A DNA stretch of 64,000 nucleotides, taken from contig CACNSR010000001.1 in the NCBI GenBank assembly GCA_902623175.1, positions 1 to 64,000 of the forward strand. Reading direction: 5' to 3'. Position 1 is the first letter of the stretch. Every line of letters begins with the position of its first letter. The position numbers were made by a program, and so were the translations under genes. A model generated the notes under the pieces. That model searched no databases, was not told where the DNA came from, and was given only the letters and a program-made list of their open reading frames with translations. Source of the DNA: Halieaceae bacterium (GTDB taxonomy: Bacteria; Pseudomonadota; Gammaproteobacteria; Pseudomonadales; Halieaceae). Below, one piece after another: positions 19,868 to 30,300 of this stretch.

Positions 19868-21037
19868 CTACGCGGTGTCCGCAAAGAGCTCCCGACCTAC
19901 CAGCATGCGACGGATTTCTGAGGTGCCCGCACCGATTTCATAGAGCTTGGCGTCGCGCAGTAGCCGGCCGGTCGGGTAATCATTGATGTACCCGTTGCCC
20001 CCCAACAACTGAATCGCATCAAGCGCCGACTGGGTCGCCGCCTCCGCAGTGTAGAGAATGACGGCGGCGGCATCTTTGCGGCTTTGCTCGCCACGATCCA
20101 GCGCCTCGCAGACCCCATAAAGGTAGGCACGACTGGCGGAGCATCGCGCGTACATGTCGGCCAGCTTGCCCTGCACCAGCTGAAACTCGCCAATCGGTTG
20201 GCCGAATTGCTCTCGTTCGTGAACGTAGGGTAATACCGCATCGAGACAGGCCTGCAATATCCCCACCGGGCCGCCCGAGAGCACCGCGCGCTCGTAGTCG
20301 AGTCCGGACATCAGTACGCGGACACCGCTGCCGACCTCTCCCAACACCTGATCAGCCGGAATCACGCAATCCTCGAACACCAGTTCACAGGTGTTCGAGC
20401 CGCGCATGCCCAGTTTGTCCAGCTTGGGTGAGCGGGAGAATCCTTTGGTATCACGCTCGACGATGAAGGCGGTTATGCCCTTTGAACCTGCCTCCGGGTC
20501 AGTTTTGGCGTAGATCACATATACGTCGGCATCAGGCCCGTTGGTGATCCACATTTTGTTGCCATTGAGGATGAAGTCATCTCCCTGACGCTCCGCGCGC
20601 AAACGCATGCCTACGACGTCTGACCCGGCCCCCGGCTCGGACATCGCCAGCGCGCCGATGTGTTCTCCGCTGCACAGCGCCGGTAAATAGTGGGTGCGCT
20701 GCGCCTCGGAGCCGTTCAGCCTAATCTGGTTCAGACACAGATTGGAGTGTGCGCCGTAGGACAAACCCACAGAGGCGCTGGCGCGGGAGATCTCTTCCAT
20801 CGCAATTGCATGTGCCAGATAACCCATGCCGCTGCCACCGTATTGCTCTGGAATGGTGATGCCCAGCAGACCCAGATCACCCATTTTGGTCCATAGATCT
20901 CTGGGGAAGTCGTTGTCGCGGTCAATATCGGCGGCCCGCGGCGCGATCTCTGCGGTAGCAAACTGATGTGCCGTTTCCCTGAGCAAGCCAATCTCCTCGC
21001 TGTGGCCATATTGTAGGGTCGGGTAGGGGGTATTCAT
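19868..21037 (-). CDS. ivd: Isovaleryl-CoA dehydrogenase
   Basis: IVD-like acyl-CoA dehydrogenase: [78 protein letters not shown]. Confidence 0.92.
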   Translation of the reverse strand: MNTPYPTLQYGHSEEIGLLRETAHQFATAEIAPRAADIDRDNDFPRDLWTKMGDLGLLGITIPEQYGGSGMGYLAHAIAMEEISRASASVGLSYGAHSNLCLNQIRLNGSEAQRTHYLPALCSGEHIGALAMSEPGAGSDVVGMRLRAERQGDDFILNGNKMWITNGPDADVYVIYAKTDPEAGSKGITAFIVERDTKGFSRSPKLDKLGMRGSNTCELVFEDCVIPADQVLGEVGSGVRVLMSGLDYERAVLSGGPVGILQACLDAVLPYVHEREQFGQPIGEFQLVQGKLADMYARCSASRAYLYGVCEALDRGEQSRKDAAAVILYTAEAATQSALDAIQLLGGNGYINDYPTGRLLRDAKLYEIGAGTSEIRRMLVGRELFADTA

Positions 21038-21248
21038 CTCAATCGGCTCCTGCTGATTTCATTGTCTCTCGCCGCCTGCGCGCGAGGCCCTCTGCCCAGT
21101 CGACAGAGGTCATCGTTTATGGGGACCAGTGAGTATGCAACACAACTGCGCATCAGCGTGTTGGGTATCAGTCATAATCCACTCTTGTCATATTAATGAT
21201 CCGACGGACACCTTTGTTACTCCTGATGATGAGGTGACAGGAAGTTTC

Positions 21249-21740
21249 ATGAGAAAGCTACTGAAATTCGGTCACTCGATGACCGCCATCACTTTTCTCG
21301 GCTCGGTCGTGGTGCTGTGGGTATTTCATCATTACTTGCCGCTGCCCGCGGAGGCGCTTGAGATCTATGTAGCGGAGCGGCAGGTAATGGAGCGTGTGGC
21401 GACGCTGGTCATGATGCCCTCGCTACTACTCACCCTTTTATTCGGTCTGGCCTCGTTCGCGGTCGTGCCCGGCTATCACGGTGCGCCGTGGGCCTGGGGA
21501 AAGTTGATTACCACTGTGCTGATGCTGGAGGGGAGCCTGTTGGGCATCCAAAGTCCGATAAAAAGAGAGGCTGAGCTCGCCACTGCCGCGCTTACCGATA
21601 TCAGTCTGGTGGGTGAGTTGGCGCTCAAACTCGATGCCGAACGCGGATCCCTTGTGATCATTGGTTTGGTGGCAACCGCCAATGTCTCGCTGGGTATTTG
21701 GCGCCCAAAATTTCAATCTCGATCTAGAGCAGCGACCTGA
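21249..21740 (+). CDS. Small integral membrane protein, DUF2269-like
   Basis: Four predicted hydrophobic segments starting MRKLLKFGHSMTAITFLGSVVVLWVFHHY. ATG at 21249 is preferred over the track start. Confidence 0.6.
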   Translation: MRKLLKFGHSMTAITFLGSVVVLWVFHHYLPLPAEALEIYVAERQVMERVATLVMMPSLLLTLLFGLASFAVVPGYHGAPWAWGKLITTVLMLEGSLLGIQSPIKREAELATAALTDISLVGELALKLDAERGSLVIIGLVATANVSLGIWRPKFQSRSRAAT

Positions 21741-22185
21741 ACATTAGTGCCAGCCGCTTGCCGCGACTCAAATTTTCTAGAAACTCTTGAGGTTGCGCGT
21801 CGCGGGTCATGAAGTCCGAAAAGCCACCTAGCGTGTCGACGTCGACCTCATCGAGATTCAGGAAGCCCATCTTCCAGTCAGCAAACTCTCTGGCGTCGGT
21901 CTCTCCGTCAAACAGGATGCGAACTTCTTTGTGGCGGGGGTCCCCCTCAATGGCGCGAAATGTCGCCATGACGGCCGATTCGCTGCCCTCTAGTACCTGA
22001 TAAAAGCTACCTTCCCGGTACAGTAGTAAACCCGTGACATCTCTGACAGCATTGGCATCTCTTGCTTCGCTCAGTAGAGCGACCAATGCCTCCTCGGAAA
22101 ACTTGACCGTCTCGGTGCTAACGTATCCGAGGTGATACAGCGCGTCGTCATCTGGGGAGATGTGGGAGTTGCTGAGTTGCGACAT
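21724..22185 (-). CDS. BLUF-domain blue-light photoreceptor, no fused effector
   Basis: BLUF hallmarks: LYHLGYVSTETVKFSEEALVALLSEARDANAVRDVTGLLLYREGSFYQVLEG (Tyr, Asn and Gln of the flavin pocket) and FADWKMGF. Start at 22185 (MSQLSNSH...). Confidence 0.9.
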   Translation of the reverse strand: MSQLSNSHISPDDDALYHLGYVSTETVKFSEEALVALLSEARDANAVRDVTGLLLYREGSFYQVLEGSESAVMATFRAIEGDPRHKEVRILFDGETDAREFADWKMGFLNLDEVDVDTLGGFSDFMTRDAQPQEFLENLSRGKRLALMFRSLL

Positions 22186-22264
22186 GGGGTGCGTGCCTCT
22201 ACTGACATCCAAGATCTGTGCGTGTTGAGCCCCCACAGATACATTGCTTGCCCAAGGCCAAATA

Positions 22265-22306
22265 GTCAAATAAAATTGACACATTGGCGTTAAAATAAGA
22301 CTGACA
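22265..22306. promoter_or_regulatory. Candidate operator/promoter repeats in the BLUF-acsF divergent intergenic region
   Basis: GTCAAATAAAATTGACA (22265-22281, containing the inverted repeat GTCAA-N6-TTGAC) and the near-copy GTTAAAATAAGACTGACA (22289-22306). Confidence 0.45.
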
Positions 22307-22368
22307 TAAGATGTAGGCGTGGCAGCGGCTTATAGGCGCCCTGGTCACAGGCCTCGATGGGGGAAACC

Positions 22369-23436
22369 ATGAGTGAAGCAGCAGTCTCAGATGCGCGGTT
22401 GAATCTGACCACCCAGCAGGCTTTGGAGGCGCGGCCTTTGGCGCCCCGATTCTATTGCACTGACTACGCGGCAATGGAGCATATCGACATCGCACCCGTT
22501 CGCGCAGAGTGGGACCTGATGATGCGCGACTTTGAGCTCGACAAGAATCGAGGCCACTTTAAGCAGAACTACGAGTACGATCCCAGCGCCTTGGAATCGG
22601 ATCCCGAGTTGAAAGAGGAGTTTCTGGATCTACTGGTCTCCTCGATTACCGCTGAATACTCGGGCTGCGTGCTCTACCAGGAGATAGAGAAAAACGTCAG
22701 CAACCCCGACGTCTCAAAGCTGATGCGCTACATGGCGAGGGATGAGTCCCGACATGCCGGCTTTATCAATAAAGCGCTGAACAAGCTCGGCGTCGCTGTC
22801 GACCTCGGGGTGTTAAAGCGCGAGAAGGCGTACACCTTCTTCAAACCCAAATATATTTATTACGCCACTTATCTTTCCGAGAAGATCGGTTACGCGCGCT
22901 ACATTACGATCTATCGGCACCTAGAGCGCCATCCCGAGAAGCGTTTTCACCCTATTTTTAAATGGTTTCTGGAATGGTGTAACGACGAGTTTGCCCACGG
23001 CGAAGCCTTTGCATTGATCATGCGATCCGACCCGAAATTGCTCAGCGGCTTCAACAAGCTGTGGATCCGCTTTTTCCTGCTCGCCGTCTATTCGACCATG
23101 TATGTCAGAGATCACTCTCGGCGCAAGCTATACGAAGCGTTTGGCATGGATGTCACCGAGTTTGATTTCACGGTGTTTGATATCACGACCGAAATCTCGC
23201 GGCAGGTGTTTCCGTTGACATTGAACACCGACGATCCTCGCTTTCGGGCGGGTCTTGAGCGAATGAGGGCACTCCAGGTGGCTCGCGACGCCCTTGAGGG
23301 CCAGCGGGGTCCGGTGGCGATGCTCAAAAAGCTGGGCTACCTGGCAGGCTCCGGGTTGACCTTTGCGCGGCTGTTCCTCTTGCCCACACAAGCCAACACG
23401 ATCCCCGACCAGGTGCGGATGCAGCCGGCCTGGTAG
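22369..23436 (+). CDS. acsF: Aerobic magnesium-protoporphyrin IX monomethyl ester (oxidative) cyclase
   Basis: [26 protein letters not shown], di-iron motifs [35 protein letters not shown]. The ATG at 22369 has GGGGGA just upstream; the track starts at the ATG at 22357. Confidence 0.95.
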   Translation: MSEAAVSDARLNLTTQQALEARPLAPRFYCTDYAAMEHIDIAPVRAEWDLMMRDFELDKNRGHFKQNYEYDPSALESDPELKEEFLDLLVSSITAEYSGCVLYQEIEKNVSNPDVSKLMRYMARDESRHAGFINKALNKLGVAVDLGVLKREKAYTFFKPKYIYYATYLSEKIGYARYITIYRHLERHPEKRFHPIFKWFLEWCNDEFAHGEAFALIMRSDPKLLSGFNKLWIRFFLLAVYSTMYVRDHSRRKLYEAFGMDVTEFDFTVFDITTEISRQVFPLTLNTDDPRFRAGLERMRALQVARDALEGQRGPVAMLKKLGYLAGSGLTFARLFLLPTQANTIPDQVRMQPAW

Positions 23437-23657
23437 CGAGTATCAGTTAGCGGGCCGCCGACTCAATGCGGCCTATTCCTACTCAGACGCTGACACTCTC
23501 TATTACCGCGCGGGGTGCAGTGTCGCCCCACTCGCTTCTCTTTTATCCTCTTCCTGGCCGGTGTGATTCGGGGTGACTGGCGTTGGCAGTGGCGGGGCTG
23601 TTCCCAACTCTGCCGGTTTGATAGGTTGGTCCCTAAGTTAATCCCTGAGGTACAACC

Positions 23658-24431
23658 GTGTCTGTTATCGAAGTTCATCAGGAAGCCGGCGTCGCACTGG
23701 TGAGGTTGAATCGTCCCGACGCACATAACGCCCTCAATCGAGCATTGTCTGAGGCCATCATCGTGACCTTCGCCGACCTCGCGGTAGATGAGGGGGTGCG
23801 GGCCATTGTGCTGACCGGTGCAGGCCGTGCGTTTTGTGCGGGTGTGGATCTGAAAGCGTTAACGGATGAGCCCGACCTGCTGTCGAGCGGACTCGGCCTC
23901 GGGCCGGAATCGCCGATCGTGGTGGCGCTGGAGCAGTGTCCGCAACCGATTATCGGTGCGGTCAATGGGGCTGCTGTGACCGGAGGATTTGAGTTGGCGC
24001 TGGCCTGTGATTATTTATTCGCCAGTGAACACGCGCGGTTCGCTGACACCCATGCCCGTGTGGGTATCTTGCCCGGCTGGGGCCTGTCACAGAAGTTGTC
24101 CCGCATCATCGGCATCAATCGTGCGCGAGAAATGAGCTTGACCGGCAATTTCATTGATGCCGAACGCGCCGAAGCCTGGGGATTGGTCAATCGCGTCTGC
24201 GCTGATGACAGCCTGCTGCACGAGGCGCTGGCGAGTGCAGCCCAAATAGCGGATGCCGATTCCAAGGCCGTTTTTGCGCTCAAGGCGTTGATGAATGATG
24301 GGGTCAAGGAGACGCTTGGTGACGCGCTAGTGCTTGAGGGCGAGCGTGGCAATGCCTTTGCTAAAACGGTGGATTACAGTCAGATGAGTGCCCGGTTGGC
24401 AGCGCTGCGCCAACGTGCAGCCAAGCAGTGA
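23658..24431 (+). CDS. Enoyl-CoA hydratase / crotonase family
   Basis: LNRPDAHNALNRALSEAI, GAGRAFCAGVDL, GAVNGAAVTGGFELALACD. Confidence 0.92.
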   Translation: MSVIEVHQEAGVALVRLNRPDAHNALNRALSEAIIVTFADLAVDEGVRAIVLTGAGRAFCAGVDLKALTDEPDLLSSGLGLGPESPIVVALEQCPQPIIGAVNGAAVTGGFELALACDYLFASEHARFADTHARVGILPGWGLSQKLSRIIGINRAREMSLTGNFIDAERAEAWGLVNRVCADDSLLHEALASAAQIADADSKAVFALKALMNDGVKETLGDALVLEGERGNAFAKTVDYSQMSARLAALRQRAAKQ

Positions 24432-24502
24432 GCGCGGGGCGCCGGTCTCAGCTTTGTGGATTGCTGGGCTACGCTGTTCATGGCTGACGCGAGCCGCCTC
24501 GC

Positions 24503-25135
24503 GTGAGCCGGCGTTTTAGGCTTACGGATGCCGCCATCCGCAAAGCGCTGAACGCGTTGGCACAGGACCATGCGGCGGTGGCGCGAGCCATTGCTCAGGT
24601 CGGATATCCGCTGTCGAGGCGACGGGAACACTCCTTTGAATCTTTGGCGAGAATCGTGATAGGCCAGCAACTGTCCGTCAAAGCCGCCGCCACCATCGCT
24701 CAGCGCGTTGGCGAAGCAGTGGGTGGTGCGCTGCAGCCCGAGATCTTGCTCGCCACCGCGCCGGACCAACTCAGAGCTTCGGGTCTCTCGCGTCAGAAAA
24801 TCGGTTATCTGCAGTCTTTGGCAGAAGCTGTGATCTCCGGTGACTTGCCGATCGAGGCCTTGCCCGAGTTTGCCGATGATGAAGTTGAAGCTGCAATCAC
24901 CGCGGTCCGGGGCTTCGGGCGCTGGTCTGCCCACATGTACATGATGTTCTCGCTTGGGCGTCCCGACATTTGGCCCAGCGGCGATCTCGCGGTAAGAGTC
25001 GGGTTTGGCCGGATCATGGGTTGGAAAGACCGCCCTGATGAGAAAAAGGTGATCGAGGAGGGCGGCGCTTTTTCCCCTCATCGCAGTGCTTTGGCGCTGC
25101 TGTGCTGGCAATTTTATAGCGAGGCGCCGGTATGA
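24503..25135 (+). CDS. DNA-3-methyladenine glycosylase (HhH-GPD, AlkA-like)
   Basis: FESLARIVIGQQLSVKAAATIAQRV, RGFGRWSAHMYMMFSLGRPDIWPSGDLAVR (HhH-GPD with catalytic Asp). Start GTG at 24503. Confidence 0.9.
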   Translation: MSRRFRLTDAAIRKALNALAQDHAAVARAIAQVGYPLSRRREHSFESLARIVIGQQLSVKAAATIAQRVGEAVGGALQPEILLATAPDQLRASGLSRQKIGYLQSLAEAVISGDLPIEALPEFADDEVEAAITAVRGFGRWSAHMYMMFSLGRPDIWPSGDLAVRVGFGRIMGWKDRPDEKKVIEEGGAFSPHRSALALLCWQFYSEAPV

Positions 25136-25611
25136 GCTTCAGTGAATGGGATCAGCGCTGTATGAATTTGGCGCTGGAAGAGGCGCGGCGGGCGGCCGAT
25201 CGCGGTGAGGTGCCGGTAGGTGCAGTGCTGGCGCGCGGCGAGGTGGTGCTCGCACATGGCGGTAACGCGCAGATAGAGCTTCACGACGCCACGGCCCACG
25301 CCGAGATCCGAGTATTGAGAGAAGCGGGCGTCCGGGACAATAACTATCGGCTGCCGGGCACAACCCTTTACGCGACGCTGGAACCCTGCACGATGTGTTG
25401 CGGAGCCCTCGTTCACGCCCGGGTTGAGCGCCTCGTATTTGCCACACGAGAGCCTAGAGCTGGGGCAGTCCTTAGTACCGGTGCGGCGCTCGATAACCCC
25501 GCGCTCAATCATCGTGTGGAGTGGTCAGAGGGTTTGTATGAAACACAGAGTGCGGATCTATTACGCCAGTTTTTTCAGCAGCGTCGGGGTGATCAAGCAG
25601 AGGGCAGCTGA
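25132..25611 (+). CDS. tadA: tRNA-specific adenosine deaminase
   Basis: Zn-deaminase motifs HAEIRVLRE and LEPCTMCCGALVHARV. Confidence 0.92.
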   Translation: MSFSEWDQRCMNLALEEARRAADRGEVPVGAVLARGEVVLAHGGNAQIELHDATAHAEIRVLREAGVRDNNYRLPGTTLYATLEPCTMCCGALVHARVERLVFATREPRAGAVLSTGAALDNPALNHRVEWSEGLYETQSADLLRQFFQQRRGDQAEGS

Positions 25612-25726
25612 GGCGCGATAGGGCGCGTGCGAAAATCGGATCAAAGCTAAGAAATGCCAGAGCCAGAGGCTGCCTAGCTGGGCAAGAGCGCCGTTGCCAG
25701 AAAGCCGTTGCCAGAAAAAAGCGCCG

Positions 25727-27190
25727 CTATAAAACGGGGAGCGGTGCTTGCCACAGGTAGGCTGGGAAGAGCGCATCAACCTGAATGGGCGGCGAGATGC
25801 GATGCTCTGGCAGGTTCTGGAAGGACAGTAAACCTTCGTAATGGCGGATGTTGTCGACGTAGGTCACCGCTTGTTCGCCCTCGGCAAAACCGAATTTTGT
25901 CATGGGAAAATGATTGGGGTTTTGCAGTTTGGGCAGATGCGCCCGCACGTCGGGCCACAGGTGGGGGTCGCCGCCCGCCCGCTGAGTCATGATGCGAGCA
26001 TCCTCCAAATGTCCCATGCCGATGTTATAGGCCGCTAGTGCTAGAAAAGTTCGGTCGGGCTCTTCGATGTCTGACGGGAGCCGTCTCAACAGGGTTTTAA
26101 AAAATCGCGCGCCACCCCGCAGGCTCTGTAGGGGGTCCGTGCGATCCTCCACCCCTAACTCGCTTGCTGTCGCACGTGTCAGCATCATCATGCCCCGCAC
26201 ACCGGTATGCGAGCGGGCATTGGGGTTCCAATTAGACTCTTGGTATGCCATAGCGGCCAGCAGCCGCCAGTCCATCTGATACTCCTCCGCCACTTGCTCA
26301 AGCATCGGCTGCCACTTGGGCAGATCGTCACGCATTTTGCGCTGAAAAATGAGTGAACCGACCCGGGAAGCGTGTTCCCAGCGACCAAAATGTTCCTGCT
26401 TCAGCTGGGCAATTTGACCCTGCTCAGTGGCGCGGGCAATGAATTGATTCACTAGTCCCAGCGAAGCCTCACTGTGTTCGTCTTGGGTTAGGTACCAGAC
26501 ATTAGGTGTGCTGTCACCGATTTCCATCGCGGCGACGACTCGGGGTAATAGCTGCTGTTGAATGCTGAATTCAATCGAATCGACGATTGCCAGATCGGCT
26601 TTTTCATCTGTCACCAGCTGCATCAATTCGAGGGAGTCAGTGGCGTGAATCTCGCGCCAGGCCAGCTCGGGGAGGTCTTGCTGCAGCGCAGAAAGCGTCT
26701 CAACATGGACGCTGCCGGCGAGCACCACTATGTCGCGTCCCGCGAGCGCATCGAGTGAGCGGGGTCTAAGAGCGCCTGACTTATAGACGACCAGAGGTTG
26801 CTGATATAAGTAGGGGTTGGATGCGACAAATCGCGCGTCGCGGCTGGCACTTTGGCTGAGACCCGCCGCTGCAAGATGCGCCTCGCCGCTTGCCAAAATG
26901 TCGAGCAACTCTGGCAGGCTAAAGGCCACCTTGATACTGATCCGCATGTTGTATTCGCGGGCGAATGCTCTGATCAGTTCATATTCGAACCCTGATGCGC
27001 GATCACCCTCGACGTAGTAAGTGGTCGGGGTGTTGCGGGTCACCACCACCACCTCCTCGCCCTCAGTCATTGGAGGTAGGGAGGATGAGTCGGCGCATCC
27101 CGGTAACACGGTCATCAAGCCTGTACAGGCAAGGCAAAATAGCAGTCGCGTAATTCCCCGATTGTAGGTGTTGGGTCGCGCCGGGAACAG
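25727..27190 (-). CDS. mltF: Membrane-bound lytic murein transglycosylase F (periplasmic substrate-binding domain + SLT)
   Basis: Lipobox-like TVLPGC, SBP_bac_3-like domain, SLT motif AAMAYQESNWNPNARSHTGVRGMMMLTRATASELG. The start codon is uncertain (see findings); the track's 27445 start is unlikely. Confidence 0.85.
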   Translation of the reverse strand: MFPARPNTYNRGITRLLFCLACTGLMTVLPGCADSSSLPPMTEGEEVVVVTRNTPTTYYVEGDRASGFEYELIRAFAREYNMRISIKVAFSLPELLDILASGEAHLAAAGLSQSASRDARFVASNPYLYQQPLVVYKSGALRPRSLDALAGRDIVVLAGSVHVETLSALQQDLPELAWREIHATDSLELMQLVTDEKADLAIVDSIEFSIQQQLLPRVVAAMEIGDSTPNVWYLTQDEHSEASLGLVNQFIARATEQGQIAQLKQEHFGRWEHASRVGSLIFQRKMRDDLPKWQPMLEQVAEEYQMDWRLLAAMAYQESNWNPNARSHTGVRGMMMLTRATASELGVEDRTDPLQSLRGGARFFKTLLRRLPSDIEEPDRTFLALAAYNIGMGHLEDARIMTQRAGGDPHLWPDVRAHLPKLQNPNHFPMTKFGFAEGEQAVTYVDNIRHYEGLLSFQNLPEHRISPPIQVDALFPAYLWQAPLPVL

Positions 27191-27315
27191 CGCGCAGCGT
27201 CCTGCGGCGGTGGGGTCGATAGCGCAGCGAAAACGTGTTGATGCCTGGTCACAGGCATACCTGCCATCCAGGCTCCACGTTATACTCTTTCTGCTGTCTC
27301 GCTCAGGAACCCCAG

Positions 27316-30300
27316 ATGCTTGTCCTGCCCGGATCTTCCGCGCTGTCCGCCGCCCGTTTTCAACTCTTGGCGGCCGACATTTCTGCGCTGGGTCTGGGGC
27401 TCTCCCTGCGGGAGGTAATGCATGTCTATGCGGTTGACATCGCACCGAATGAAACTATCGACAGCGACCGTCTGGCGGCGCTGCTTCAACCGGGCACTGC
27501 AGCGGCCGTAGACTCATCAGCACCCGACCGGCCGGGGCAGCGAATTGTCGCGCCGCGGTTTGGCACCATCTCCCCGTGGTCCAGTAAAGCAACTGATATC
27601 GCCCACAACTGCGGTTTCTCCAATGTTGGGCGTATCGAGAGAGTGACGCTATTCGGGATTGACGGCCTGACTGAAGGTGATGATACCCGCGCGCTGGATG
27701 CGCTGATTCATGACCGAATGGTCGAGACTGTCGTCGGTTCGTCAGACGATTTACACCCGCTGTTCGAGCGATCCGCGCCCCGATCCTATGACGAGTTCGA
27801 CCTGTTGGGCGGCGGCGCTGCGGCCTTGACGCGAGCCAACACCGAATTGGGGCTTGCGTTGACAGAAGACGAGATCAGCTACCTCGTTGAAGCGTTCTCC
27901 AACTTGGGGCGCAATCCCCGGGACATCGAATTGATGATGTTCGCGCAGGCGAACTCCGAGCACTGCCGCCACAAAATTTTCAACGCCAGTTGGGAAATCG
28001 ACGGTGTGAAGCAGGATCACTCCCTGTTTGCAATGATCCGTCATACCCATGAAGTGGGTGGCGACAACGTCCTTTCAGCTTACTCCGATAATGCTGCGGT
28101 CGTCACAGGCCATCGGGCCGGCCGGTTCTATCCAGACGTTGCTGATCAGGTCTGGCGATTCCACGATGAGTCGATTCATCTGTTGATGAAAGTGGAGACG
28201 CACAACCACCCGACGGCGATCTCGCCTTTTGCCGGTGCGGGCACCGGTTCGGGTGGTGAAATTCGTGACGAGGGTGCCGTAGGGCGAGGGTCGCGACCCA
28301 AGGTCGGTCTGGTGGGTTTCTCGGTCTCCCACTTGGAGTTGCCCGACAAGCCCCGTCCCTGGGAGTTAGGTTATGGCCGCCCGGACAGAATTGTCTCGCC
28401 GTTAAATATCATGACCGAGGGGCCCATCGGCGCTGCGGCCTTTAACAATGAGTTTGGCAGGCCCAATCTCGCGGGCTACTTCCGAACTTTCGAAACCCAG
28501 ACGGCCGGCGGTGTCAGGGGATATCACAAACCCATCATGATCGCTGGCGGATTCGGTAACGTGCGCACCGAGCACGTTGACAAGGATGAATATTCCGCCG
28601 GCGCCAAATTGGTGGTGTTGGGTGGCCCTGCGATGCTGATTGGTTTGGGCGGTGGTGCAGCGTCATCCATGGCGAGCGGTGACAGTGCCGAGGATCTCGA
28701 CTTTGCCTCGGTGCAGCGACAAAACCCTGAAATACAGCGCCGCTGCCAGGAGGTGATTGATCGCTGCTGGAGTCTGGGTACTGACAATCCCATCGCCTTT
28801 ATCCACGATGTCGGTGCGGGAGGGTTGAGCAACGCGCTGCCCGAGCTGGTCAAGGATGGGGGCCGGGGAGGGCGCTTCGAGCTTCGCGATGTGCCGAACG
28901 ATGAACCAGGCATGACGCCGCTTGAGATCTGGTGTAACGAATCCCAGGAGCGCTATGTGTTGGCGGTAGAGCCCGATCAGCTGGCGCGATTCGAATCGAT
29001 CTGTGACCGGGAGCGCTGTCCCTATGCCGTCGTCGGTGAGGCGACAGAAGCCCACCATCTCGCGGTGACGGATCGCCACTTCAGCAATGACCCGGTTGAT
29101 CTGCCCATGTCAGTGCTGTTTGGCAAACCTCCCAAGATGCACCGCCAAGCCTCACGCAGGCCGCCGGTCAGTGATGGCTTTGATGCCAGCACGGTCTCGC
29201 TACCGGAATCCTTGGAGCGGGTGCTCACCTTTCCGGCGGTGGCGTCAAAGAGCTTCCTCATTACGATTGGCGATCGCAGCGTTACAGGCATGGTGTCCCG
29301 GGATCAGATGGTGGGTCCCTGGCAGGTGCCGGTGGCGGACTGTGCCGTCACCACCGTGTCACTCGACACGCATCTGGGCGAGGCCATGGCGATGGGTGAG
29401 CGCACGCCGCTGGCGCTGTTGGACGGACCGGCATCGGGGCGCATGGCGGTGGCCGAGGCGATCACCAATATCCTGGCCGCACCGATTGAGTCGCTCAGTG
29501 ATATCAAGCTCTCTGCAAACTGGATGTGTGCGGCAGGTTTTAAAGGCGACGACGCGATTCTCTACGACACGGTCGCCGCCGTGGGACGTGATTTCTGTCC
29601 TGCGCTGGGTGTCACGATACCCGTCGGCAAAGACTCCATGTCCATGCGCACCGTGTGGCAGGAAGGGGGGGAAGACCGCGCCGTTACCGCGCCCGTCTCG
29701 CTGATTGTGTCGGCGTTTGCTCCCTGTGATGATGTTCGCAAGGTACTGACACCGGAGTTGTCTCCCCGCGAGGACACGGCGCTTTTACTGGTAGATTTGG
29801 GCCGCGGCAAGGACCGGCTGGGTGGCTCGGTACTGGCGCAGGTGTGGCAACAGATGGGCAGCGTTGCCCCCGACGTTGCTGCTGATGATATTCACGCGTT
29901 CTTCGAGCTGATCAAAAACGCCAAGGACAACGACTGGGTGCTTGCCTACCACGACCGCTCTGACGGTGGTTTGCTGGTTACTCTGTTGGAAATGGCGTTT
30001 GCGGGGCGCTGCGGTCTGCAGGTGGATCTCGAGGTCTCGCCCGATCAAGCCAATGCAAGGCTCTTTTCTGAAGAGGCGGGCGCTGTCTTGCAGGTGGCGA
30101 CCGAGCATGTGGCCGATATTTTGGCTTGCGCTAAGGCGGTCGGCCTTGGCGACGCGGTAACCCGCATTGCGACGCCACGCGCCGATGGGCGCATTGCGGT
30201 GAATACCCCGCAGTTCGAGCTGATCGACAGCCGACGCGAAGCCTTGCAGTCGTTGTGGGCAGAGACAAGCCATGCCATCGCCCGTGTCCGCGACAATGCC

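Noticed and set aside
22217-22243. Direct CrtJ/PpsR operator (TGT-N12-ACA) upstream of acsF
   Set aside because: TGT/ACA half-sites are present but spacing is 9, 15 or 21 nt, never 12.
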